Assembly (NCBI GenBank): GCA_963719055.1
Contig: CAVRAU010000027.1
Location: 186,001-250,000, forward strand
Source: CAXMQZ01 sp963719055
Lineage (GTDB): Bacteria; Acidobacteriota; Thermoanaerobaculia; Multivoradales; JAHEKO01
Direction: 5' to 3'
DNA length: 64,000 nt
The notes under the pieces were generated by a model, which saw only the letters and a list, made by a program, of their open reading frames with translations, had not been told where the DNA came from and did not search any database. Positions 45,412-52,875 of this stretch are shown here, in pieces; position 1 is the first letter of the stretch; the number at the start of each line of letters is the position of its first letter. The position numbers and the translations under genes are program-made.

Positions 45412-45648
45412 CTAGGCCGAAACGTGAGCCTCGCGGTGTGACCGTAGGATGCTCTCCATCCTGTCCTTGATGAGGAGTTTTTGGCGCTTGATCTGCTTTT
45501 CTTCCTGCTCGTCCTCCTCCGAGAGCAGGGACTGGACCCGGAGCTCTTCGAGCCGCCGTTCGAAGCTCTGGTGCTCCTCGAAGAGGTTGCGAAATCGCTC
45601 GTCGGATTCAATCAGCTCTTGCTTGAGTGGGTCGTCATGATTGCCCAT
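45412..45648 (-). CDS. DUF465/YdcH-family small coiled-coil protein
   Basis: A 78-residue, highly charged helical protein: LIESDERFRNLFEEHQSFERRL, then EEKQIKRQKLLIKDRMESILRSH, the KRQKLxLKDRM-type pattern of the YdcH/SlyX-like DUF465 family. It has a strong AAGGAGG before the ATG on the reverse strand. Function unknown. It is upstream of psd on the same strand. The roughly 200 bases on its 5' side hold no convincing gene. Confidence 0.8.
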   Translation of the reverse strand: MGNHDDPLKQELIESDERFRNLFEEHQSFERRLEELRVQSLLSEEDEQEEKQIKRQKLLIKDRMESILRSHREAHVSA

Positions 45649-45865
45649 CTTGAGGCCTCCTTACAAGAGAAATGGACTCGCCGAGGGTCGGCGTACTGGT
45701 GGATGGGGGGTCTGCTCGAGACGCGGGAGTGTTTTTGGTTCACCAAGGGCAGTGGCAGGATACCATCGGCTCTTGGGGCGATCAACACGCTGTCGATTCC
45801 AGTCCTTGGTGCGGCACTCGATCGTCCAGATCGTGGGATGACCGGAGGAAGGAGGAATGTTCCCT

Positions 45866-46534
45866 CTAGCGAGCTGGACTCGGAGGGGTGACTGCGGGGG
45901 CTCTGAGGTACAGAGGATTCGCCAATAGATCGGGATCCCGCTCGGCCGGGCACACATCGAGGATGCGGAGGGCTTGGGGAGCCAGGGGACCCGGCTCGAT
46001 CAGAACGACATCCGGCGGGTTTGCCAGCTGAGCTACCCATCGTGAGATACCGAAGCCGACAAAGTGGTGGGAGCCCTTCACCGAGAAATCCTCAGCAGAG
46101 GAGGTCTCTGGAGCATGAAGAGGCCTATAGGGTGGAACCGCCATGAAATCCTGCATCAGCCACTGACCGCGCAGGGCATCGACACAGGCTGTGATGGCGT
46201 GGCTGCCGGCCGGAGCCAGTGTCGCCAGTACCTGGAGCGTGGGAAAGGTCGCGGTCTGCGTCGCCAGCGCCATTCTGATCCCCTGGAGTGTGGCGAGACC
46301 CACGCGCAGACCGGTAAAGCTACCCGGGCCGCGCAGACCCAGCAAGAGATCGATCTCGAACAGTTGGAGTCCGGATTCCTCCAGCGCCTCATCGATCATC
46401 TGGAGAAGTCGGCCAGAGGACTGCCGTTGCTCTATCGCCCTCTCGGCGACCACCTGACCACCGACAGAGACTGCGACACTGACAACGGGAGAACCGGTGT
46501 CGATCGCCAAGGCGGCCTCGACTGGCTGGGCCAC
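45866..46534 (-). CDS. tsaB: tRNA threonylcarbamoyladenosine biosynthesis protein TsaB
   Basis: ASKHA-fold partner of TsaD in t6A synthesis: ALAIDTGSPVVSVAV at the N-terminus, LLGLRGPGSFTGLRVGLATLQGI near residue 65 and TACVDALRGQWLMQDF. About 222 residues from GTG 46534. ATG 46576 and 46582 lie in frame but would overlap the divergent mutS start and add a non-conserved stretch, so GTG is preferred. Frame intact. Confidence 0.9.
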   Translation of the reverse strand: MAQPVEAALAIDTGSPVVSVAVSVGGQVVAERAIEQRQSSGRLLQMIDEALEESGLQLFEIDLLLGLRGPGSFTGLRVGLATLQGIRMALATQTATFPTLQVLATLAPAGSHAITACVDALRGQWLMQDFMAVPPYRPLHAPETSSAEDFSVKGSHHFVGFGISRWVAQLANPPDVVLIEPGPLAPQALRILDVCPAERDPDLLANPLYLRAPAVTPPSPAR

Positions 46535-46557
46535 CGGCGGAGTCTGCAGGTTTGAAA

Positions 46558-46566
46558 AGTTATACT
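46558..46566. promoter_or_regulatory. Shared -10-like box between divergent tsaB and mutS
   Basis: AGTTATACT reads as TATACT toward mutS (46561-46566) and as TATAAC toward tsaB. Each would start transcription within about ten bases of, or at, a start codon on the mutS side. The -35 regions are poor. Confidence 0.3.
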
Positions 46567-46574
46567 GGCGATTC

Positions 46575-49193
46575 ATGCCCAAGTCCCTTCAGCTGACCCC
46601 CATGCTACGCCATTATCTGGAGGTGAAGGCGGATCATCCCGACGCCATTCTCCTGTATCGAATGGGTGATTTCTACGAGATGTTCTTCGAGGATGCCGTA
46701 CGGGCGGCACCGGTTCTGGAAGTCACCTTGACTGCCAGACAGAAGGGGACGGAGAACGAGGCGCCGATGTGTGGTGTGCCCCACCACGCACTGGGCACCT
46801 ATCTGGCCAAGCTTCTCCGCGCCGGCCTGAAAGTAGCCATCTGCGACCAGGTCGAAGATCCGGCGCAGGCCAAGGGTCTCGTCAAACGGGAGGTGACGCG
46901 CGTCATCACCCCCGGGACCCTGACTGATCCCGACTTACTGCAGAGCGATCGGGCCAACTATCTCGCCAGCGTTCTCTGGTCTCCGGATGGCGCTGCGGGT
47001 GCGTTCCTGGATGTATCGACCGGTGATTTCCTGCTGCGCCGGTGGAGCTCGACTGCGGAGGCTCTGGATGACCTGGCGGTCCTGCAGCCACAGGAAGTCT
47101 TGACGCCTGAGTCCGGGGTGCCTTCCGAGGTGCGTCTGTGGCTCGAGGATCGCGGGATCTGCCAGACCACCGAACCCGATGATTCCTGGCCGGAGAGGAA
47201 GCGGGCACAGGAGATCGTTCAGCGTCAGGTGGGGACGACGACTCTAAAAGGCTTTGGACTCGAGGAAGGAGAACCTGCAGTGCGGGCCGCGGCAGGAGCG
47301 CTGCAGTATGCTCGTGACACCCAGCAAAGTGATCTCTCTCATGTACGGTCTCTGCGGGTAGACGCATCCTCGGACCATTTGGTTCTCGACGCCATCACCA
47401 TCGCCAACTTGGAGGTTTTTCAGAATCTCCGCGATGGGCGTCGAAAGGGCTCGCTGCTCTGGGTCGTCGATCGCACGGCGACCGCTCCCGGCGGCCGGCT
47501 CCTCAGACAGTGGTTGCAGCGTCCTCTGCGGGATCCGAGCCAGATAGAAGTCCGCCAAGAGGCGGTGCAGGAGCTTCTGGAGAGTCGCCGGAAGAGATCG
47601 CGGCTGGCAGGACTGCTGGCACAGGTTGGAGATCCGGAGCGAGTGGTTTCCCGAGCGGTTCTCGGTATGCTGAATCCCCGTGAAGCCGCGGCTTTGAGAG
47701 AGGGCCTCAGTCAGGTGCCGTCGATTCTGGGAGATCTGTTCCAGGCGGAGGCGTCCATTCTGCGGCAGATCAGTCAGGTCGATCCGGTTGCCGATCTGGC
47801 GGCGATTCTGGAGGCCTCGCTAGAGGCCGAGCCCGCTGCCTCCCTGAAGCACGGCGGAGTGATTCGCGCGGGTGTGGATGGCGAGCTGGATCGCCAGAGA
47901 TCGTTGGCCAAGGACAGCCGGCAACATGTCTTGAGACTCGAGCGTCAAGAGCGCGAGCGGACGGGGATCTCATCGCTGAAGATTCGCTTCAACAAGGTCT
48001 TCGGGTACTACCTCGAGGTGACGAAGGCCAACCAACATCTGGTTCCAGACGGGTACATCCGCAAGCAGACCCTGGTGAATTCAGAGCGCTACATCACCAG
48101 TGAGCTGAAGGAGTTGGAAGAACAGATTCTCGCTGCTGAGGAGGCGCAGATCGCGCTGGAGCAGGAGCACTTTGGCAGACTGCAGAGTTGCGTGGTCGAA
48201 GCGGCACCCCGGGTGCGGGATCTTGCACGGGCGTTGGCGACCCTGGATGTGCTGGTGGGGTTTGCGGAAGTGGCAGCGCGCGGGAAATATGCTCGCCCAC
48301 AAATCTCCGACGCCGGTGCCGCCGTCTCGATACGGGAAGGACGTCATCCTGTCGTCGAGAGGATGTCATCGGAGCCATTTGTCCCGAACGACTGCGATCT
48401 GGGTGCCGACGAGTCCCAGATCGTCATTCTCACGGGTCCGAACATGGGCGGGAAATCGACCTATCTGAGGCAAAACGCCTTGATCGTTCTGATGGCCCAG
48501 ATCGGATGTTTCGTCCCCGCGACCGAGGCGCGTGTCGGAGTGGTGGATCGGATCTTCACGCGGGTTGGAGCCTCTGACGATCTGTCGAGAGGGGAGTCGA
48601 CCTTTATGGTGGAGATGATCGAGACTGCCAGGATCCTCCATCAGTGCACGGCCGAGAGCCTGGTCATTCTGGACGAGGTTGGACGCGGGACGGCAACCTT
48701 CGACGGGCTCTCTCTGGCCTGGGCTATTGTGGAGCATCTGCACCAGCACGGCCGGCCGATGACCTTGTTTGCGACGCACTATCATGAGCTGACGGAGCTG
48801 GCCGTCCTGTTGCCGCGAGTGGTCAACCGGACCCTGTCGGTCAAGGAGTGGGAGGACCGCATTGTCTTTCTTCGGCGGGTGATCCCGGGCAGCTCTGACA
48901 AGTCCTATGGCCTGCATGTTGCGCGGCTGGCAGGCATCCCGGAGACAGTCATCCATCGGGCGTCAGAGATCCTCGGGAACCTGGAGGCGCAGGAATACGA
49001 CATGACCGGCAAGCCTCGCTTGGCCCGTGGAGCCGCGGCAGTCGACAGCGGTGGCCCGGACCAGTTGACGCTCTTTGCGCCTGCCGAAGAGGTCGCAGCA
49101 TCGATCCTGCGGGAGATCGATCTCGAGCAGCTCACGCCGCTGGCGGCCTTGAACCTGCTCCATGCTCTCAGAGACAGGATTACAGAAGAGTAG
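46575..49193 (+). CDS. mutS: DNA mismatch repair protein MutS
   Basis: An 872-residue mismatch-recognition ATPase. It has the mismatch-binding domain with LYRMGDFYEMFFEDA (Phe-x-Glu contact), APMCGVPHHALGTYLAKLL, the clamp/lever domains, Walker A TGPNMGGKSTYLRQNALI near residue 620, FTRVGASDDLSRGESTFMVEM, Walker B VILDEVGRGTATFDG and FATHYHELTEL. The C-terminal short helix region is present. Full length, intact frame. A TATACT box eight bases before the ATG suggests a leaderless or very short leader. Confidence 0.97.
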   Translation: MPKSLQLTPMLRHYLEVKADHPDAILLYRMGDFYEMFFEDAVRAAPVLEVTLTARQKGTENEAPMCGVPHHALGTYLAKLLRAGLKVAICDQVEDPAQAKGLVKREVTRVITPGTLTDPDLLQSDRANYLASVLWSPDGAAGAFLDVSTGDFLLRRWSSTAEALDDLAVLQPQEVLTPESGVPSEVRLWLEDRGICQTTEPDDSWPERKRAQEIVQRQVGTTTLKGFGLEEGEPAVRAAAGALQYARDTQQSDLSHVRSLRVDASSDHLVLDAITIANLEVFQNLRDGRRKGSLLWVVDRTATAPGGRLLRQWLQRPLRDPSQIEVRQEAVQELLESRRKRSRLAGLLAQVGDPERVVSRAVLGMLNPREAAALREGLSQVPSILGDLFQAEASILRQISQVDPVADLAAILEASLEAEPAASLKHGGVIRAGVDGELDRQRSLAKDSRQHVLRLERQERERTGISSLKIRFNKVFGYYLEVTKANQHLVPDGYIRKQTLVNSERYITSELKELEEQILAAEEAQIALEQEHFGRLQSCVVEAAPRVRDLARALATLDVLVGFAEVAARGKYARPQISDAGAAVSIREGRHPVVERMSSEPFVPNDCDLGADESQIVILTGPNMGGKSTYLRQNALIVLMAQIGCFVPATEARVGVVDRIFTRVGASDDLSRGESTFMVEMIETARILHQCTAESLVILDEVGRGTATFDGLSLAWAIVEHLHQHGRPMTLFATHYHELTELAVLLPRVVNRTLSVKEWEDRIVFLRRVIPGSSDKSYGLHVARLAGIPETVIHRASEILGNLEAQEYDMTGKPRLARGAAAVDSGGPDQLTLFAPAEEVAASILREIDLEQLTPLAALNLLHALRDRITEE

Positions 49194-49201
49194 ATCGGCG
49201 C

Positions 49202-49624
49202 TCAGAATGGGATGTCGTCGTCCTCGGGTGGGCCGCCGAGATCACCGCCGGAATCGGCTGGTGCTGCCTGTCGGTACCCGCCGCCGCCGCCCTCTCCGCG
49301 AGTGCCGAGCATCTGGAAATTCTCGCAGATGATCTCTGTTCGGTACTTCTTCTCGCCGCTCTGGCGATCCTCCCAGGACGAAGTCTGGATCCGGCCTTCG
49401 ACATAGATCTGCTTGCCCTTGGTGAGGTACTCGCCAGCGATTTCGGCTTGCCGGCCCCAGCAGACAATATTGTGCCACTCCGTTTCGTCTTGGCGATTGC
49501 CGTCCTTATCGCGTCGTCGCCGGTTGGTAGCCAGACTGAATTTGGCGACCGGTTGGCCAGAGGGGGTGGTACGAACTTCGGGGTCTCGCCCGAGATTTCC
49601 TACAAGAATGACTTTGTTGACCAT
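49202..49624 (-). CDS. ssb: Single-stranded DNA-binding protein
   Basis: A 140-residue OB-fold protein: MVNKVILVGNLGRDPEVRTT, VAKFSLATNRRRRDKDGNRQ, ETEWHNIVCWGRQAEIAGEYL, KGKQIYVEGRIQTSSWED, a Gly-rich linker, and the acidic tip PPEDDDIPF that recruits partner proteins. It is encoded convergent with mutS and not in the rpsF-rpsR operon where ssb often resides. AGGAGAA precedes the ATG. Confidence 0.96.
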   Translation of the reverse strand: MVNKVILVGNLGRDPEVRTTPSGQPVAKFSLATNRRRRDKDGNRQDETEWHNIVCWGRQAEIAGEYLTKGKQIYVEGRIQTSSWEDRQSGEKKYRTEIICENFQMLGTRGEGGGGGYRQAAPADSGGDLGGPPEDDDIPF

Positions 49625-49689
49625 TTTTCGTGTTCTCCTGCCGTGACTTGAATGTTGGCTATCATAACCTGGTTAGTGAGACGAAAAAC

Positions 49690-50145
49690 ATGCGATTGAT
49701 CTTGCAGCGAGTAAAATCGGCCTCCGTCGAAGTGGCCCATGAGAAAGTGGCCGCCATCGACCATGGACTTCTCGTTCTAGTGGGTATCGAGAAGGGAGAT
49801 GGTACAGATCAAGTGATTCGGGCCGCAGACAAACTCGTCAGCCTGAGGATTTTCGAGGACGACCGGGGTCGCATGAACCTGGACACGAGCACGGTCGGGG
49901 GAGCCATTCTTCTGGTGTCCCAGTTCACGTTGGCCGGATCACTGGCGAAAGGCCGTAGACCGTCATTTGACCGCGCGGCCCCGGCAGCGCAGGCAGAAAC
50001 CTTGGTAGAGGCTTTGGCCGCTCGACTGTCAGATTCCGGCATCCGTGTCGAAACCGGCCGGTTTGGCGCTCATATGGAAGTGGAGCTGATCAATGATGGA
50101 CCGGTCACCTTTGTTCTCGACCTACCCAGCGGCGCGCCGAACTGA
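49690..50145 (+). CDS. dtd: D-aminoacyl-tRNA deacylase
   Basis: A 151-residue protein with MRLILQRVKSASVEV at the N-terminus, LLVSQFTLAGSLAKGRRPSFDRAA (SQFTL active-site motif) and MEVELINDGPVTFVLD (GPVT cis-proline motif). It removes D-amino acids and mischarged glycine from tRNA. Intact. It abuts the convergent M50 protease gene with no spacer. Confidence 0.95.
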   Translation: MRLILQRVKSASVEVAHEKVAAIDHGLLVLVGIEKGDGTDQVIRAADKLVSLRIFEDDRGRMNLDTSTVGGAILLVSQFTLAGSLAKGRRPSFDRAAPAAQAETLVEALAARLSDSGIRVETGRFGAHMEVELINDGPVTFVLDLPSGAPN

Positions 50146-51072
50146 TCAGAGCAAGATGGAAAGCTCGGACAACGGCACGGGCAGAAAGACCGCGAGAAAC
50201 ACGACCAGGGTGGCCAAGCCGACGCGACGACGTCCTGGATCTAGACCCGCGGCTGGGAAGAGAACGGGTGGATGGCGCCAAGCAACGATCAGCAGGACAC
50301 CGAACCAGAGCCACCATCCTGGCCACAGGAACCCCAGAAGAGCCAGCGACGCGAGAACGACTGGACGCAGCCGCCGATACCAGACAGGTGAGGCGGCGTA
50401 GAGGATATGTCCACCGTCCAACTGGCCGACAGGGATGAGATTCAGGGAAGTCACCAGCAGACCTACCCAAGCCGCCAAGGCGCAAGGATGGTAGTTGAGC
50501 ACCATACCGGGATCCAATGGGCCGTGCAGAAGATAGATCAGGAGCCTGGTGACCAGGCTCTGGCCGGGAACCAGGAGCCCGAGTCCCCCCAGCGTCTCGT
50601 CCAGCACCACGACTCGTACCACAGGAGAGTTCGCGAGACCGTAGACGAGAAAGGGTAGGAGGACAACGAATCCGGCGATGGGACCGGCGGCACCCACATC
50701 GAAAAGCTGACTTCGGGTCCGGATTCTGGCGCGAATTCGAATAAACGCGCCAGCCGTACCAATGAGAATGGGCGCCGGTAGGAAATAGGGCAAAGTGCAA
50801 GGGATCCTGTGTCTTCGACAGGCAAAGAAATGGCCCAACTCGTGCGCCAGCAGGATGGTGAGCAAGGGAACGGAAAAGGAGAGCCCGGTACGTCGCAATT
50901 CGGGTCTTGTCCAGACCTCCAATGGAATCCTGATCACGGACAACAGCATCTCGCGAGGACCGCCGAATGCGGAGTCGATCGCGAGGATAGCGTCGGTCCG
51001 GATCCAAAAGAGGAAAACGGTACCGAACGACGTCGTGGTGACGAAAGTCAGCCCGAACAGGCCGAGCGCCAA
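50146..51072 (-). CDS. M50-family membrane metalloprotease (site-2-protease type)
   Basis: About 308 residues with six or more membrane helices, HExxH in LLTILLAHELGHFFACRRHRI, and the second metal site in LNLIPVGQLDGGHILYA. Relatives cleave membrane anchors of regulators or are plant EGY-like proteases. TTG 51072 is the nearest standard start, but open coding extends back toward the hup stop (PSRPRYNWW), so a CTG near 51093 is possible. It lies 40 bases behind hup on the same strand. Confidence 0.82.
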   Translation of the reverse strand: MALGLFGLTFVTTTSFGTVFLFWIRTDAILAIDSAFGGPREMLLSVIRIPLEVWTRPELRRTGLSFSVPLLTILLAHELGHFFACRRHRIPCTLPYFLPAPILIGTAGAFIRIRARIRTRSQLFDVGAAGPIAGFVVLLPFLVYGLANSPVVRVVVLDETLGGLGLLVPGQSLVTRLLIYLLHGPLDPGMVLNYHPCALAAWVGLLVTSLNLIPVGQLDGGHILYAASPVWYRRLRPVVLASLALLGFLWPGWWLWFGVLLIVAWRHPPVLFPAAGLDPGRRRVGLATLVVFLAVFLPVPLSELSILL

Positions 51073-51112
51073 CCACCAGTTGTAACGGGGCCGAGAAGGC
51101 AGGAGTGGGGGG

Positions 51113-51379
51113 TTATAGATTCTTCAGCTCTTTGCCGGGCTTGAAGCGCACGGTCTTGCCGGGCGAGATCGCGACCTCGACACCGGTCTTGGGATTGCGG
51201 CCGACACCCCTCTTCCGATCGCGAACCTGGAAGACGCCAAAGCCGCGGAATTCGATCCGTTTGCCCTCGCTGAGGGCGTGTTTCATCTCCTCGAAGATGG
51301 TCTCGACTGCATGAGCAGCTTTGACTCTCGGAACATCCGAGGACTCTGCAACGCGATTGACGAGGTCGGCTTTGATCAT
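51113..51379 (-). CDS. hup: HU-family DNA-binding protein
   Basis: An 88-residue histone-like protein: MIKADLVNRVAESSDVPRVKAAHAVETIFEEM, RIEFRGFGVFQVRDRKRGVGRNPKTG (DNA-intercalating Pro-containing arm, GRNPKTG) and GKTVRFKPGKEL. It bends DNA and organises the nucleoid. The start is ATG 51379; sequence upstream in frame is not conserved. A strong promoter lies 21-51 bases upstream. Confidence 0.95.
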   Translation of the reverse strand: MIKADLVNRVAESSDVPRVKAAHAVETIFEEMKHALSEGKRIEFRGFGVFQVRDRKRGVGRNPKTGVEVAISPGKTVRFKPGKELKNL

Positions 51380-51400
51380 GTCAGTGGGGTGCGGCGTCGG

Positions 51401-51430
51401 AGTGTAGCAGCGGGTTTTGCGGAGTGTCAA
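51401..51430 (-). promoter_or_regulatory. Strong sigma-70 promoter of hup
   Basis: On the reverse strand a perfect TTGACA (51430-51425) is followed after 18 bases by TACACT (51406-51401). Transcription would begin near 51395, giving a leader of about 15 bases. Confidence 0.7.
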
Positions 51431-51450
51431 CGGACGGCATTCGATCGCTC

Positions 51451-52752
51451 TCAGCGGCTCGATGACTCGCCAGACACGACGGATCGGCCTCTCTTTTTTC
51501 GTTCCATGATGCAGCGTTCAAAGGCCCGCGCGGCGCTGACGCAGAGCCCGCGGATCAGGTCGAGATCGAGATCGGCGAGTCCCAGTGGGCCACAGTCGCC
51601 GTAGACCAGCGCCACCAGCTTGTCCCGGACTCGAATCGGAAACACAGCGCACTCGTCAGACAAATCCTTGTGCCAACAGGCTGCAAGATCGACATGTGCC
51701 GACATCCCTGGGAGAGTGCCGAGAAAGAAGCTGCCACCCCCACGCAGGTTCAGAAAGATCGAGGGTTGGTCGGAGGGCACGGAATACTGCCTCAATCTGG
51801 CCTTATCGAGCCCGGGTCCGTGAGCCAACCAGCCGCGAATCTGCGTCGGTGATGCCTGGAGTAGGCACACGCGGGTAAACTTCTGGGAGAGGACAGAAAT
51901 CAGGATACGACCGATCTCCTGGGGATCGGAAGTGGTCTCCAGAGCCACCTCAGCCTCCTCGACACTCATCGGCCGCTCGCTGTCGTGGACATCGCGATCG
52001 TAGAAATCCCCTGGCAGAACGGCGCTCTCGGAGCTCTTATCGCCAGCGGGTTCGGTGCCCAGCGACTCGAGCTCCTCAGCCGACACCGGGATGGACTTTC
52101 TTGATCGACTTGGCGGCTGCAGGTGGATCGGCTCTGGCACTGGCTCCGGTGGTGAATCATCGATAGCCGAAGCGCTGGGGGAAGACTGCGCCGCGATCGG
52201 AACGACTACAGGCTCTGTCTCAGGCTTGGCATGCACGAGCCGTGACTGAGGATGGAACTCACCGTCCTGGCGTTGCCGCAGCTCGCGGTTGAGGGTCGTC
52301 AGCAGCGTGACGAACCGCTCTGAGCAGGGGGCTTTGTAGTAGCGCGACAAGGCTTCGACGACCCGGACTTCAGTCGCGATGTACACACTCAGACGTCTGC
52401 CGACGATGAAAGAGAGCTCGTCCTGTAGCCAGAGGTTGTCGACCTCCAGCATGGCGATATCGACATCGCCATGGGTAGCCCTGAAAGGTACGGCTCGATA
52501 CCGTATGGCGATGGGCGCGGGCAGGAGCCGGCTGACCTTGTCCTCGATCGCTGCCAGGTCCTCGGCCGCAGCCGTGGGAACGCCCTGCTGCTCAGCTAGG
52601 CTACGGTTCAACAAATCCTCGCTAACGGCTCCCATTTCCAGCAGGCAGGTACCGAGTCTGCCACCGATTTCACGCTGCCGCGAGATCGCCAATCCCAGCT
52701 GTTGTTTGGTGATCCAGCCGTGCTTTACCAGCAGTGTGCCGAGCGACATCAT
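51451..52752 (-). CDS. MshEN (c-di-GMP-binding-type) N-terminal domain protein with GAF-like C-terminus
   Basis: A 433-residue cytosolic protein. Residues 1-60 carry two copies of the MshEN pattern: GTLLVKHGWITKQQLGLAISRQ and RLGTCLLEMGAVSEDLLNRSLAEQQGVP. Residues 65-140 complete a GspEII-N fold. A Ser/Pro/Glu linker (about 175-270) precedes a C-terminal domain with VLSQKFTRVCLLQ, GGSFFLGTLPG and FPIRVRDKLVALVYGDCGP, GAF-like. The secretion ATPase normally attached to MshEN is missing, so it is probably a c-di-GMP-responsive regulator or adaptor. Confidence 0.75.
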   Translation of the reverse strand: MMSLGTLLVKHGWITKQQLGLAISRQREIGGRLGTCLLEMGAVSEDLLNRSLAEQQGVPTAAAEDLAAIEDKVSRLLPAPIAIRYRAVPFRATHGDVDIAMLEVDNLWLQDELSFIVGRRLSVYIATEVRVVEALSRYYKAPCSERFVTLLTTLNRELRQRQDGEFHPQSRLVHAKPETEPVVVPIAAQSSPSASAIDDSPPEPVPEPIHLQPPSRSRKSIPVSAEELESLGTEPAGDKSSESAVLPGDFYDRDVHDSERPMSVEEAEVALETTSDPQEIGRILISVLSQKFTRVCLLQASPTQIRGWLAHGPGLDKARLRQYSVPSDQPSIFLNLRGGGSFFLGTLPGMSAHVDLAACWHKDLSDECAVFPIRVRDKLVALVYGDCGPLGLADLDLDLIRGLCVSAARAFERCIMERKKRGRSVVSGESSSR

Positions 52753-52839
52753 AGGAGCAGTCTCGATCTTGATGGGCCTAAGTTCTTAAGGATCCGCAAT
52801 TTAGCAGACTTCGTCGGATTATAGGTGTGGCTCTTTGGC

Positions 52840-52869
52840 TTGTAAAGGTAAGCCTGCGATTGCTATCCT
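52840..52869 (+). promoter_or_regulatory. Promoter of the TPR-protein gene, apparently leaderless
   Basis: TTGTAA (52840-52845), an 18-base spacer, and TATCCT (52864-52869). The GTG start lies only seven bases beyond the -10 box, so the transcript would start at or next to the initiation codon. Confidence 0.45.
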
Positions 52870-52875
52870 TCGCGC

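Noticed and set aside
45661..45865. Small forward frames between DUF465 and tsaB
   Set aside because: They lack ribosome sites and family features and overlap the 5' region of the DUF465 gene; treated as intergenic.
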